Assembly: GCF_016786215.1 (NCBI RefSeq) | Contig: NZ_JADOBG010000010.1 | Location: 310,001 to 374,000 of the forward strand | DNA: 64,000 nt | Direction of reading: 5' to 3' | DNA from: Legionella bononiensis | GTDB taxonomy: Bacteria; Pseudomonadota; Gammaproteobacteria; Legionellales; Legionellaceae | Shown here: positions 49,045 through 58,339 of the stretch, piece by piece | Numbering within the stretch: the stretch's first letter is position 1 | How the letters are laid out: each line of letters begins with the position of its first letter | The notes under the pieces: model-generated | The model's input: the letters and a program-made list of their open reading frames with translations, nothing else | What the model was told of the DNA's origin: nothing | The model's database searches: none | Made by a program: the position numbers and the translations under genes

Positions 49045-50367
49045 CTACATGACGAATTGTTTAAGCCCTTCATCAATGATCGAAAGTCCTAGTTCCAAAT
49101 GGGTTACATCCGTTGTTAACGGCATGTGAAGTCGTATGACGTTTCCATAGGTTCCACAGGTTAAAATCACTAATCCGTGTTCCAAACAGTATTTAGATAA
49201 TTGTTCAGCAGCTTCTTTATTAGGTTCCTTGGTGTTTTTATCCTTCACTAATTCAATGGCCTGCATCACACCTAAACCACGAACATCACCGACCACTTTA
49301 TATTTGTTTTTAAATCCAGCAAGTCGGGACTGAAGTATCTTTGCAAGATCGGCAACATTGTTCAGAATACTTCCTTCTTCAAAAATTTTAAATACTTCAA
49401 GAGCTGCGGCACAACTAAGAGGATTTCCTGCAAAGGTTCCACCTAGCCCGCCAATCATCGCGGCATCCATCATTTCAGATCGACCCGTTACTGCAGCAAT
49501 CACTGTTCCTCCCCCAAGCCCTTTAGCTGTTATTGTGAGATCAGGATCTATTCCCAGGGTTTTCATCGCAAAGAGCGTTCCAGTACGCCCAAAGCCCGTC
49601 TGAATTTCATCAGCAATTAAAATAATTTTATGTGTTGTACAAAACTCTCGAAGTTTTTGCAAAAATGGGACTGGGAACGGTATAAATCCACCCTCACCCA
49701 GGATGGGTTCTAATATCACTGCTGCAATATTCTCAATCCCCACACGATAAGTAACCAGATCGGTAAAGTCATTAAAACTCTCTTCAATGCAATGTGGTCC
49801 ATTCCAACGATACTCATAGGGCAATGGAGCACGATGGACTTCAGAAAGAAATGGCCCGAATCCATGCTTATAAGGTTTATTTTTCGAGGTGAGTGTCATG
49901 GCCATATAAGTACGACCATGATAGGCATGATCAAAGCAAATTACCGATTGTTTACCACTGTAGGCGCGAGCAATTTTAATCGCATTTTCTACTGCTTCAG
50001 CACCTGAATTCAAAAGAAGTGATTTTTTTTCAAAATTCCCAGGAGTATGATGATTTAATTGTTCACAGACTTTAATATACCCCTCATAAGGAAGTATATT
50101 GAAACTAGTATGAATAAATTGATCCGCCTGCTTCTTGATTGCATTAACCACATTATCAGGACAATGCCCTGTATTTACAACGCCAAATCCCGACGAAAAA
50201 TCCAGAAAGACATTGCCATCGACATCCTCTACAAAAGATCCCTTTGCTCTTTCAACAAAGACAGGAGTCACATGAAATGGCCCCTTTGCCACATGTTTAT
50301 GACGTTGTTCCATTAACTTCTGTGATTTTGGTCCTGGTATAGGGGTTTTAATGTTAATTTTTATCAT
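49045..50367 (-). CDS. gabT: Class III PLP aminotransferase (4-aminobutyrate aminotransferase-like)
   Basis: About 440 residues of class III omega-aminotransferase with LLNSGAEAVENAIKIAR, DHAYHGRTYMAMTLTSK, the PLP-contacting Asp in LIADEIQTGFGRTG, and the Schiff-base Lys in TITAKGLGGG. It most resembles GABA or related omega-amino acid transaminases. ATG 50367 overlaps the stop of the upstream aldehyde dehydrogenase (TAATG), showing translational coupling; the frame opens at 50376. With the partner it would convert an amine to an aldehyde and then an acid. The exact substrate is not certain. Confidence 0.85.
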   Translation of the reverse strand: MIKINIKTPIPGPKSQKLMEQRHKHVAKGPFHVTPVFVERAKGSFVEDVDGNVFLDFSSGFGVVNTGHCPDNVVNAIKKQADQFIHTSFNILPYEGYIKVCEQLNHHTPGNFEKKSLLLNSGAEAVENAIKIARAYSGKQSVICFDHAYHGRTYMAMTLTSKNKPYKHGFGPFLSEVHRAPLPYEYRWNGPHCIEESFNDFTDLVTYRVGIENIAAVILEPILGEGGFIPFPVPFLQKLREFCTTHKIILIADEIQTGFGRTGTLFAMKTLGIDPDLTITAKGLGGGTVIAAVTGRSEMMDAAMIGGLGGTFAGNPLSCAAALEVFKIFEEGSILNNVADLAKILQSRLAGFKNKYKVVGDVRGLGVMQAIELVKDKNTKEPNKEAAEQLSKYCLEHGLVILTCGTYGNVIRLHMPLTTDVTHLELGLSIIDEGLKQFVM

Positions 50368-51833
50368 TAGTACCATCCAATTGGTGACTCATCGAGGTTA
50401 ATATTGACTTGCTTGATCTCGAGATAGCCCTCTATCCCATATAATCCTAATTCACGACCAGAGCCACTTTGTTTGTAGCCACCCCATGGCATTTCATTAA
50501 ACGTTGGATGATAGGTATTTACCCACAGAATCCCTACTCGGAGTTGAGACGTGACACGATGCGCACGAGTTATATTCTTAGTCCATACAGCCGCAGCTAA
50601 TCCATACTCAGTATCATTTGCAATTTGGATGGCTTCATCCTCTGTATCAAAAGGAATAACCGAAAGCACGGGACCAAATATCTCCTCGCGAGCGATACGC
50701 ATCGTTGGCTTTACGTCATCAAAAATTGTCGGTTCAAGAAAATTCCCTTTTGAAAACTCACTACCTGCTGGACGTTTACCACCACAGATCAATTTGGCCC
50801 CCTCATCTATCCCAATCCTGATGAAGTTTTCAACTTTATCACGATGGATGGCGGAAATCAGAGGACCCATTTTTACCCCTGCGTCTAAACCATGACCAAG
50901 CTTAATATTGGAAATTTTTTGCAACATTCCTTCAACCATTTTTTTGTGAATTGAACGTTCAACTATCAAGCGAGATCCTGCGGAACAGACTTCACCTTGA
51001 TTTGCAAAAGCGCCAAAAAGAGCGCCATCAATCGCCATTTCAAGATCAGAGTCTGCAAAAACAATATTGGGATTTTTTCCACCAAGCTCTAACGATATTC
51101 TCTTTAAGTTTCCTGTAGCAGCTTGCATGATCTTTCTGCCAGTAACAGTACCGCCAGTAAAAGCAATCTTATCCACCATTGAATTAAGTGCCAATTCTTC
51201 ACCTACCTCAGAACCCACACCGGTAATAAGGTTCACCACACCGGCGGGAAATCCACATTGATCAATCAGTTTTATTAATTCCAGTGCGGTTAGCGGTGTT
51301 AGTTCCGAAGGCTTTAATATTAGAGTATTTCCTGCAGCAAGAGCTGGGGCAAGTTTCCAGGAAGCCATAAGCAAAGGGAAATTCCATGGAATAATTTGAC
51401 CGCATACTCCAATAGGTTCGCGTACTACATAACTGAAGGAATTCGCTGGAACGGACATTGTATCACCATGAATTTTAGTCGCTAATCCTGCATAAAACTC
51501 AAAACAGTTCGCCGCATCGGCCACATCATACTCGGCCTCCGGCAAGGGCTTCCCACAGTTTCGTGTTTCCAGTTCCGCTAATTTTTTAGCATTAACACGA
51601 ATCAATTCAGCAACTTTAAATAACAGCTTGCTTCGCTCAAGTGCGGGTGTTTTTCTCCAATTACCCTCATCAAAAGCCTTACGGGCTGCTTTTATAGCAA
51701 AAACAGCATCTTCTTTGCTTGCTTCTGGCACTGTTGCAATCAAATCTCCATTGCCGGGATCAAAGATGTTTCGCGTTGCTCCACTTTTGGCCGGAGTAAA
51801 TTTCCCATCAATGTACATTTCGTAAGTTTTCAT
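50367..51833 (-). CDS. NAD(P)-dependent aldehyde dehydrogenase
   Basis: The 488-residue enzyme has the ALDH landmarks: IIPWNFPLLMASWKLAPALAAGN with the NAD-binding region, FTGGTVTGRKIMQ, the general base in LELGGKNPNIVF, the catalytic Cys in NQGEVCSAGSR, and EEIFGPVLSVIPF. It resembles betaine-, aminobutyr- or succinate-semialdehyde dehydrogenases. Its place directly before, and overlapping by one base with, a GABA-type aminotransferase favours a role in amine or GABA catabolism. Confidence 0.9.
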   Translation of the reverse strand: MKTYEMYIDGKFTPAKSGATRNIFDPGNGDLIATVPEASKEDAVFAIKAARKAFDEGNWRKTPALERSKLLFKVAELIRVNAKKLAELETRNCGKPLPEAEYDVADAANCFEFYAGLATKIHGDTMSVPANSFSYVVREPIGVCGQIIPWNFPLLMASWKLAPALAAGNTLILKPSELTPLTALELIKLIDQCGFPAGVVNLITGVGSEVGEELALNSMVDKIAFTGGTVTGRKIMQAATGNLKRISLELGGKNPNIVFADSDLEMAIDGALFGAFANQGEVCSAGSRLIVERSIHKKMVEGMLQKISNIKLGHGLDAGVKMGPLISAIHRDKVENFIRIGIDEGAKLICGGKRPAGSEFSKGNFLEPTIFDDVKPTMRIAREEIFGPVLSVIPFDTEDEAIQIANDTEYGLAAAVWTKNITRAHRVTSQLRVGILWVNTYHPTFNEMPWGGYKQSGSGRELGLYGIEGYLEIKQVNINLDESPIGWY

Positions 51834-52438
51834 TTATTTAGCACCTTGTTGATGGAGTGTATTCATTTTATATGCTGCTCATGGTTCTGTGTGGCAAGAT
51901 AAATTAATCATAGCAGTTCAGTATGATTCTTTAAATACATTCAATCAGCGTGCGTCTTTACTTAAAACCAGAGAGGTTTGCAGCGGCACTTGATGGATGG
52001 ACGAGTTATTTTATCGCGTTTAACGAGGATATAAGATCACTGTTTTCATTCCTAAATAATCTAGGAATGGTTGCTATGTCTTACCATAACCATCGTTCTC
52101 TTAAATTATTACACAATTGAGAGTGGATTTATTATTACTCAACCATTAAATCGACTATACTTTCGACAGTGTGTGTTGACAGCTACTCAATTAATTATCT
52201 ACGTCTCGCAAACTAATCCACGGCGCCTCTCACTTTTTATACGTCATCCTCGCGAAAGCGGGGATCCATGCAACAATCTAGGATTGTGCTAACTTTTAGG
52301 ATGGATCCCCGCTTTCGCGAGGATGACAACTTGATAAAAGTAAGGAGCTCTCAGGATCAAGTCGCGGGAAGTCAGAATCGAAATTGCAAAAACTCATAGA
52401 GAACAATTAGAGAAACATTTTGAAGGTGATATACAATA
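51834..52438. other. Intergenic region, one palindromic repeat, no gene
   Basis: About 605 bases. The first 400 hold nothing recognised and are AT-rich. The inverted repeat at 52243-52327 follows, and the last 100 bases lead into the GFA-like gene. Short open frames here coincide with the repeat and look accidental. Confidence 0.55.
52243..52327. repeat. Palindromic repeat of the CGTCATCC/CGCGAAAGCG family, copy 2
   Basis: The arms at 52243-52269 and 52301-52327 are perfect 27-base inverted repeats around a 31-base loop. They contain CTCGCGAAAGCGGGGATCCA and its complement. The core is shared with the copy at 48873-48962, differing mainly at the base after CGCGAA and at the G/C run. Confidence 0.85.
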
Positions 52439-52906
52439 ATGACAAATTATCATGGTCAATGCAGTTGCGGAACAGTTAAATTTTTATGTACCGGTGACCC
52501 TATCTTTACTCAACACTGCCATTGTAATAAGTGTCGTGAAATTGCAGCAATGTCTCAAAATGCCAGCGATAAACCAGGTTACTCCTTTACAGCAGCTTAT
52601 TTAACAGACAAATTCAGCATTCTTTCTGGTCAGGATAGTCTTGATGAACTCATAAGAGAAACTGCAAAATTATTGTTATGCTCCAATTGCAAAAGTCTTA
52701 TTTACGGAATCTCTCTTGATCCAGCAAAACAAGGAGGCATTGGAATTAATGTAAATAATTTTGATTTTCATACAAACATCCCTGACTCATTTAAACCGGT
52801 CAGGCACATTTGGTATGCTAATCGTATTATCAATTTCAACGATAATCTGCCCAAATATAAAGATGCCCCCAAAGAGCAATTCGGCTCAGGAGAATTATAT
52901 GAGTAG
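52439..52906 (+). CDS. GFA/CENP-V-type zinc-binding protein
   Basis: The 155-residue protein has the cysteine pattern of the glutathione-dependent formaldehyde-activating (GFA) family: YHGQCSCGTVKF, CHCNKCREIA, and CSNCKSLIYG, which together bind zinc. The family's activity is mostly untested; some members bind glutathione adducts. The ATG follows GAAGGTG by about ten bases. It is an isolated gene between two long gaps. Confidence 0.82.
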   Translation: MTNYHGQCSCGTVKFLCTGDPIFTQHCHCNKCREIAAMSQNASDKPGYSFTAAYLTDKFSILSGQDSLDELIRETAKLLLCSNCKSLIYGISLDPAKQGGIGINVNNFDFHTNIPDSFKPVRHIWYANRIINFNDNLPKYKDAPKEQFGSGELYE

Positions 52907-53284
52907 CCACAAAAATTTTGAACATCGATAAATGCTCACTGACTAGGCACTGAAATAGTGTGTTTCCCAGCATTTTAAAATGACGTGGTCAAGAAATTTT
53001 GTTCGTTCCAGTCACGCAAAGGCAAGCGCTTGGTACTTGATAATGGAATTACCGGAATATGCATTGTTTTATCTACAAAAGTATTTTATATAAAGTTTGA
53101 GTAAGCGAGAAATTTGTTCGTGAATTTCATATCAAGGAGAAGCAATTAGTACTTTTCAGGCCAGTTAATGCATTTTATAACATTTAGCTAACCTGAGCAT
53201 TTTTAATAAAGTAACCCCACAACCAAATTTGACGCTCACCACTTAAGGTTCACTTTTGATGTCACGTATCAATTAGTGGTTAAT
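52907..53284. other. Intergenic region, nothing recognised
   Basis: About 378 bases between two convergent genes. Short open frames of about 25-40 codons exist around 52980-53105 but lack supporting features. No strong repeat or hairpin was seen. Confidence 0.5.
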
Positions 53285-53590
53285 TTATTTAAGAGTATAA
53301 GCTGACGTTTCAGTATCATATCCTGGATTGTCCTCTGAAGACATATTGTAGTCTCCATTTTTTGCATAGTATAGAGCCATATATCCTCCTACTAACCCTG
53401 CCATGGAACCAACAGCTCCTAAAAAACAAAATGCTAACTCATAAAAGCCTGATCCAACTTCACATCCATCCATGTAACCACCCCAACGCGGAGCATCACC
53501 TCCATAAGTCTTATAGCAATTTTTCCTAAATTCATTCGGTTCACTCATTAACCCTAATGTGTTAGGAAGCCAATTAAATAAAGTACCCAT
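53285..53590 (-). CDS. Small membrane protein of unknown function
   Basis: A 101-residue product with one strong hydrophobic hairpin-like stretch (FYELAFCFLGAVGSMAGLVGGYMALYY, about 49-75) preceded by a hydrophilic Trp/Cys-containing part (NCYKTYGGDAPRWGGYMDGCEV) and followed by an acidic tail. AAGGAG lies about ten bases before the ATG, supporting translation. No family recognised. Confidence 0.6.
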   Translation of the reverse strand: MGTLFNWLPNTLGLMSEPNEFRKNCYKTYGGDAPRWGGYMDGCEVGSGFYELAFCFLGAVGSMAGLVGGYMALYYAKNGDYNMSSEDNPGYDTETSAYTLK

Positions 53591-53838
53591 AATCTTTGAA
53601 CTCCTTAATAGATTAATCCTTAGTATTACTTAGGTTCTGATGCATACAATCAGTTAACCCAGAACTCTATGAAAAACAAGCACTTACCGCGCTTATAAAA
53701 GTCACTGTGTCACAAATTAGCGCTGATTGAGCCATCAGCATATACTGAAAAAGTTGACTGGGCAACATTATTAACAGAGTGTTTCCAGAAGAGTTCAATA
53801 GAAGAGTATATCGTCAGAAACTTACGGAAATAAAAATG

Positions 53839-54627
53839 CTAATTATCTGAAAATTCATTAAGCACCCCATTATAAAAAATTTTATTGCTCACTGCGATAT
53901 CCCCTGAATAGGGGTAATCAAAACTAAGCGCCAAAGCAAGGTTAAAACCCAAAAGAGCGGAAAAAAGCAACATAGGACTTAATTTAATTATACTGTCTTT
54001 ACCTCTTATTACCCCCAGCATGAACGCTAAGAAAATTGAACCCCAGAATATGGAGTAACTTAAAGATTTAGGAATTATGCTGTCAATTTTATTTAGACGT
54101 TCTCGCCGAGACAATAAAACGTTATTAATATTATTCATAACCAGCCTGTAAAATAAGAATTCTTTGCTGGTAACAGGATTATAATTTTGTACTGCTAAAT
54201 ATAAATTATTCAAACTAGCCCAGGCTTCAGGATTTTCTTCTCCATGTCTCATGGCTGCCCATTCATCAATCCTTACCGCCACAGTATACTGACCTACAGC
54301 AGCCTTGATTTTTGCCTGTGTTTCAGGAGGAAAAACGCCAATATCCCGCATTATAATGGCGAGATAATCAGCTTCCTTAGATACCGCATTGCTCGCATCT
54401 TGCAGATAGTTCCACGTATTTATAATGATAAAAGCAAGTAAAACAAAAAATCCCCCCGTTAAGATACTCATTAAGGAATTTGATAATTGTCGATGAGTAT
54501 TATCGTTCTCGTGGAAAAAAAAATAATCGGAAAAATAAGCGGATACATAAGAAATAACTACGAACAGAGCCATTACCAGGATAATTAATATTCCAAAGGG
54601 AATATGATTAATTAGCTCGCGAAACAT
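53839..54627 (-). CDS. DUF4239-like (bestrophin-related) membrane protein
   Basis: The 262-residue protein has paired membrane helices at both ends: about 12-32 and 48-68, then about 195-215 and 222-240. A soluble middle contains SKEADYLAIIMRDIGVFPPE and VRIDEWAAMRHGEENPEAW. This layout and wording match DUF4239, a family sometimes called bestrophin-like; function unknown. It lies upstream of nothing on its strand except the small membrane protein 248 bases further on. Confidence 0.7.
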   Translation of the reverse strand: MFRELINHIPFGILIILVMALFVVISYVSAYFSDYFFFHENDNTHRQLSNSLMSILTGGFFVLLAFIIINTWNYLQDASNAVSKEADYLAIIMRDIGVFPPETQAKIKAAVGQYTVAVRIDEWAAMRHGEENPEAWASLNNLYLAVQNYNPVTSKEFLFYRLVMNNINNVLLSRRERLNKIDSIIPKSLSYSIFWGSIFLAFMLGVIRGKDSIIKLSPMLLFSALLGFNLALALSFDYPYSGDIAVSNKIFYNGVLNEFSDN

Positions 54628-54899
54628 AAGTTCTCCATTCAGCTAAGGTACTGATCCAAACCGATTTATTAACGATTAATTCAAAGTACTGTTTAATCAA
54701 CTAATAATCAAGAAGTTGCCTTTTAAAAAAGCATTACCACTTTATAATGAAAAAAAATTATGAGGTGTAACTACTTTATGTTTTATGGTGAAGTTAAGCC
54801 CTATAGATGCTACATCATTTATAATTAATTTATTCGAAACCTTGCTGCACTATATCAATTGAATTAATCTCATGCGGTTATTCCCCATGTACTCTCTAG

Positions 54900-57176
54900 T
54901 TACTTATTCAAGCCCGCACCATATTTTATTAATTTCTTCAAATCCATAATTGACACAGGCCTGGAATAATAAAAACCTTGCATTTCATCACATCCCTCTT
55001 CAATCAGACAATCCAGTTGTTCCTTTGTTTCGACGCCCTCAGCAATTGTTTTAATATCAAGGCTTTTTGATAATGCAATAACTGCGCGAATGATACCCAT
55101 ATTTTCAAGGCTATGAGGTATGCCATCAACAAAGCTTTTATCAATTTTAACTGCTTCAGGTTTAAATACTTTTAAATATTCAAAAGAATTAAATCCTGTG
55201 CCAAAATCATCAATAGATAGTGTAATCTTTTCCTTTCTTAGTTTATTTAAAACTTTCATGCTGTAGGCATTGTCTTGTGCCAATTGATATTCAGTCAACT
55301 CGAGATCAATAAAGTATCCCGGAATATTAAGCTGCTTCAATATTTTTTTAACAAACGCAACAAAATCATATGAAGGACTAAGGTTATTAGCGGATATGTT
55401 GATTGATACCGGAAGGTTTAATTCAACCATAGGGAAATGATTAATTACTTCAAAAAAAACCCATTCATTAAGAGAAATAATCAGATTTGATCGCTCAGCG
55501 ATGTTAACAAACTCTGAAGGAGCGATATCACCAAGTACAGGATCATGCCAACGAACAAGGGCTTCTACGCCAGTAATTTGGCCAGAGATAAGACTGATTT
55601 TAGGTTGATATAATACGTGTAACAGATTTTCAGCAATTGCAAATCGCAAGGCATTTTCAATTTCAATACTTCGCTTGATTGAGTTCGCTAATGACGTTGA
55701 ATAAAATGCGCATGAACTACTTTCTTTATAATTTGCATAATTGCTTGCGATGTTTGCATTATGGATTAAGGCCAAAGCATCTATAGAATCATCTGGAAAT
55801 ATGCTGATCCCCAACCTGGGCGTTAGCAGTGCTCTAATACCCTGAACTTCAAATGCGTTGATAAAACTGTCTTGAATTACTTTAATAATCGAGTCTATTT
55901 GTAACTTATTAATGAGTTTCTTTGTCAGCAGGACAATTTTAGATTCAGAAAGTTTTGCCATGCAATTTATCGTTAATAAAAGTCGATCCTGTAAATAGAA
56001 AATTATTTTTTTAAATAGTTTTTTCCCCATTGTGCCGCTATAAGAGGCTGAAAACTCTTCTATTCCATGCATATAAATTACAACAATTGCATAAAAGTAA
56101 TTTTTTTCTTTATCTATAGAATCTTTCACAGCAAGCTCAAATCCATATTGATTCAAAAGCCCTGTGGAATTATCGTGGCGTGAATAATAAGATAGCATCT
56201 TGTCTGAATTTATTTCTGCCATGACTGTTGAAAGTAAATAAGATATTTTATTATAGCTCTCATTTGTTAATGAACTAGACGCCTTATTCTTCTCTGAAAA
56301 AAATAAAATTTGACCGAGTAAGCCCTCCATATTTCTTATATTAATTGCAAGAACTGATTTATAATTGCAATTCGATGCTTTTCTTAAAAGATCATATTTT
56401 GATTCTGGCGAAATATCAGTAATAAATACAATGTTATCTTGCGTCGATAAATAACCATTAAAATCAGATTTAGTCTTGACCTTCATATTATGGCTTTCTT
56501 TATAGATTTTACTATTTTGATTGTTATTTTTAGCCCATGTATTGGTACAATAGATATAAGATTTCTTTTCATCAACACACCATAATTCACTGTAATCCCA
56601 ATCAAAAGAAGTCGAGATGATTTTTAACATGGAATCAAAAAACAGATTATTATTTTTTTCTTGAGTATGAGCTTCCAGGATCTGCTCGTAAATAAAAAGA
56701 TTTTTTTTGGAGAGGATGTAATCTGTTGTATCAGTAGCAATGCCCATAATTGATTTAGCATGTCCTAAATTATCCTTTATTAAAATGACCTTATCAGTGA
56801 TGTGGCATAACGATAAATCATCATAAAGCAAACGATACTCAAGGGCGATTTCCTCTTCACCAGATTTAACAAAATTACGAAGCGCTTTTTTAACAAGCGC
56901 TCTATCTTCCGGGTGAATGGTGTTAAACCAGGTGGCTATGTTATTTTTAACCTCGCTTCCAGGGAGTCTCCATAAATTTTCTATAGCTTGATTCACATTG
57001 AGCATTGTTTTTAAATCGATAGACAGTTCATAAAAAACACTGTGAGATTGATCAGCATAATTACTAAGAGAGGGGTTTAAAGATTTTAAAAGGGTTTGAT
57101 ACGCTGTTATCTTTTCAATAAATTGTTCTTTTTCTAGTAATAAGTCAGCAAGTAGTGTACCCGTTATTTTATCCAT
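54900..57176 (-). CDS. PAS-GAF-degenerate GGDEF-EAL signalling protein, probable c-di-GMP phosphodiesterase
   Basis: A 758-residue cytosolic protein. A PAS-like domain (about 45-155) and a GAF-like domain (about 185-320) precede a GGDEF-like region (about 335-495) in which the GGDEF signature is replaced by LSESKI, so cyclase activity is unlikely. The EAL domain (about 505-750) is intact: Glu538 in GVEALVRW, NISANNL, DLELTEYQ, Asp656-Asp657 in DDFGTG, Lys in AVKIDKSF, and AEGVET. It should hydrolyse c-di-GMP in response to a ligand bound by PAS or GAF. Confidence 0.85.
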   Translation of the reverse strand: MDKITGTLLADLLLEKEQFIEKITAYQTLLKSLNPSLSNYADQSHSVFYELSIDLKTMLNVNQAIENLWRLPGSEVKNNIATWFNTIHPEDRALVKKALRNFVKSGEEEIALEYRLLYDDLSLCHITDKVILIKDNLGHAKSIMGIATDTTDYILSKKNLFIYEQILEAHTQEKNNNLFFDSMLKIISTSFDWDYSELWCVDEKKSYIYCTNTWAKNNNQNSKIYKESHNMKVKTKSDFNGYLSTQDNIVFITDISPESKYDLLRKASNCNYKSVLAINIRNMEGLLGQILFFSEKNKASSSLTNESYNKISYLLSTVMAEINSDKMLSYYSRHDNSTGLLNQYGFELAVKDSIDKEKNYFYAIVVIYMHGIEEFSASYSGTMGKKLFKKIIFYLQDRLLLTINCMAKLSESKIVLLTKKLINKLQIDSIIKVIQDSFINAFEVQGIRALLTPRLGISIFPDDSIDALALIHNANIASNYANYKESSSCAFYSTSLANSIKRSIEIENALRFAIAENLLHVLYQPKISLISGQITGVEALVRWHDPVLGDIAPSEFVNIAERSNLIISLNEWVFFEVINHFPMVELNLPVSINISANNLSPSYDFVAFVKKILKQLNIPGYFIDLELTEYQLAQDNAYSMKVLNKLRKEKITLSIDDFGTGFNSFEYLKVFKPEAVKIDKSFVDGIPHSLENMGIIRAVIALSKSLDIKTIAEGVETKEQLDCLIEEGCDEMQGFYYSRPVSIMDLKKLIKYGAGLNK

Positions 57177-57539
57177 TTAAGCGAACGCCTTATTTAAAAA
57201 TAAGAAAATATTTATCCTTGTAATTAACTGGGCACTTACTTTATTCAATTGTAGTACATTTTGAGGCTTTAATATAAAACACTCTCCCTTCCACCCCCAA
57301 CCCACGGCAGTTCATAGAACAACAGACTGGCTGTATTTAAAGAGAATTATCCGGCATTACCCCCTTTGCATACTTGATTGTACTTCAGGCATTTAAAGAC
57401 TAAATGGTTAACAATACATTAAAGGTCTATAGTTATATAGATCGGGTTGAATATATTTTGACCACACCCAGGGATTCAATGTTCTTGCAAAGGTACTAAA
57501 TCTGTATTTAATCCTTAAGTTACTAACAGGGAGTTTACT
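57177..57539. other. Intergenic region, no gene seen
   Basis: About 360 AT-rich bases between the divergent signalling gene and the small open frames before the PspC gene. No clear repeats, promoter or RNA was recognised. Confidence 0.5.
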
Positions 57540-57611
57540 ATGAAGTACGTTATAGCCTGGTTACTTGGAGTATCAATACCACTAAATACGCTGTATATCA
57601 TCCTAAAATGA
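57540..57611 (+). CDS. Possible 23-residue membrane peptide
   Basis: ATG 57540 is preceded by CAGGGAG with a 6-base spacer, a good ribosome site. The product MKYVIAWLLGVSIPLNTLYI plus three residues is one hydrophobic segment, so it may be a small membrane peptide or the start of a degraded XapX-like membrane gene. No homologue is recognised. Confidence 0.3.
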   Translation: MKYVIAWLLGVSIPLNTLYIILK

Positions 57612-57635
57612 TAAATGGGCAAGGGGTTGCGCTAA

Positions 57636-57839
57636 ATGGTTAAGAATCCTGGCCACCTGAAAAAAGGTAATATCATTGTCAATCAGCCAATTGGGGAAGA
57701 GAACTCTAACCAATTAGCATCGACTGGTTGGCTTCTATTGGTGTTATTTTTTGTTGGGGCAATCTCTAGCCGTATTGTTGCCTGTTATGGTATTCGGTGT
57801 AACAGAGAGTGCCGGGTGAATCAAACCGACCAATTATAA
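57636..57839 (+). CDS. Possible small single-pass membrane protein
   Basis: This 67-codon frame encodes a hydrophilic start, one hydrophobic stretch (GWLLLVLFFVGAISSRIVA) and a Cys/Arg tail. It lies 61 bases before the PspC gene on the same strand. It has no convincing ribosome site, so it may be a remnant. Confidence 0.3.
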   Translation: MVKNPGHLKKGNIIVNQPIGEENSNQLASTGWLLLVLFFVGAISSRIVACYGIRCNRECRVNQTDQL

Positions 57840-57900
57840 AATGTGCATTTCCTGAACATTCCTGAATTGACAGGAGATGTTTTAGTTACAAGGAGTACCG

Positions 57901-58107
57901 ATGAAAAAGAAAAACCAACCCTATCGACGTTTATGGCGTTCCCGCAAAGATCGTAAAATCGCAGGGGTCTGTGGCGGGCTGGCTGATTACTTAAAAGTTG
58001 ATCCATTTTGGATTAGATTTGCTTTTGTTTTATTTCTACTTGCAGGTGGAGCAGCGTTTTTGGTTTATGTTATTATGTGGCTTCTTATTCCTCTAGAGCC
58101 TACATAA
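57901..58107 (+). CDS. PspC-domain small membrane protein
   Basis: The 68-residue protein is a complete PspC domain: a basic N terminus, RKIAGVCGGLADYLKVDPFWIRF, and a membrane segment AFVLFLLAGGAAFLVYVIMWLLIPLE. PspC-domain proteins are envelope-stress factors; here no pspA or pspB is adjacent. AAGGAG lies about six bases before the ATG. Confidence 0.85.
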   Translation: MKKKNQPYRRLWRSRKDRKIAGVCGGLADYLKVDPFWIRFAFVLFLLAGGAAFLVYVIMWLLIPLEPT

Positions 58108-58339
58108 AAAAAACCGAGCTAAAATTATAATCAATTCCAATGAGATGCGGTGTAGAATGACAAACGTCTTAAATTATCAGATCGTACAATCATACGGCAA
58201 AAAAACATGGTCTGACCTTAGGCATTACAGGCATTTGGCTGCTTTATAAGCTGGTGCATTACTAGAAAAAACAGAATGTTAACCAAGTCACCATCACTCG
58301 ATAAATAACATCCTTTAATATAGAATACTTGGTACAGTA

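Noticed and set aside
50551..50895. Plus-strand 114-codon frame inside the aldehyde dehydrogenase
   Set aside because: Antisense shadow of a conserved enzyme.
52071..52292. Short plus-strand frame ending in the palindromic repeat
   Set aside because: The last codons are just the repeat read through; no ribosome site or family.
52980..53105. Possible CsrA-like remnant
   Set aside because: About 25-38 codons with only vague similarity; no RNA-binding motif could be aligned.
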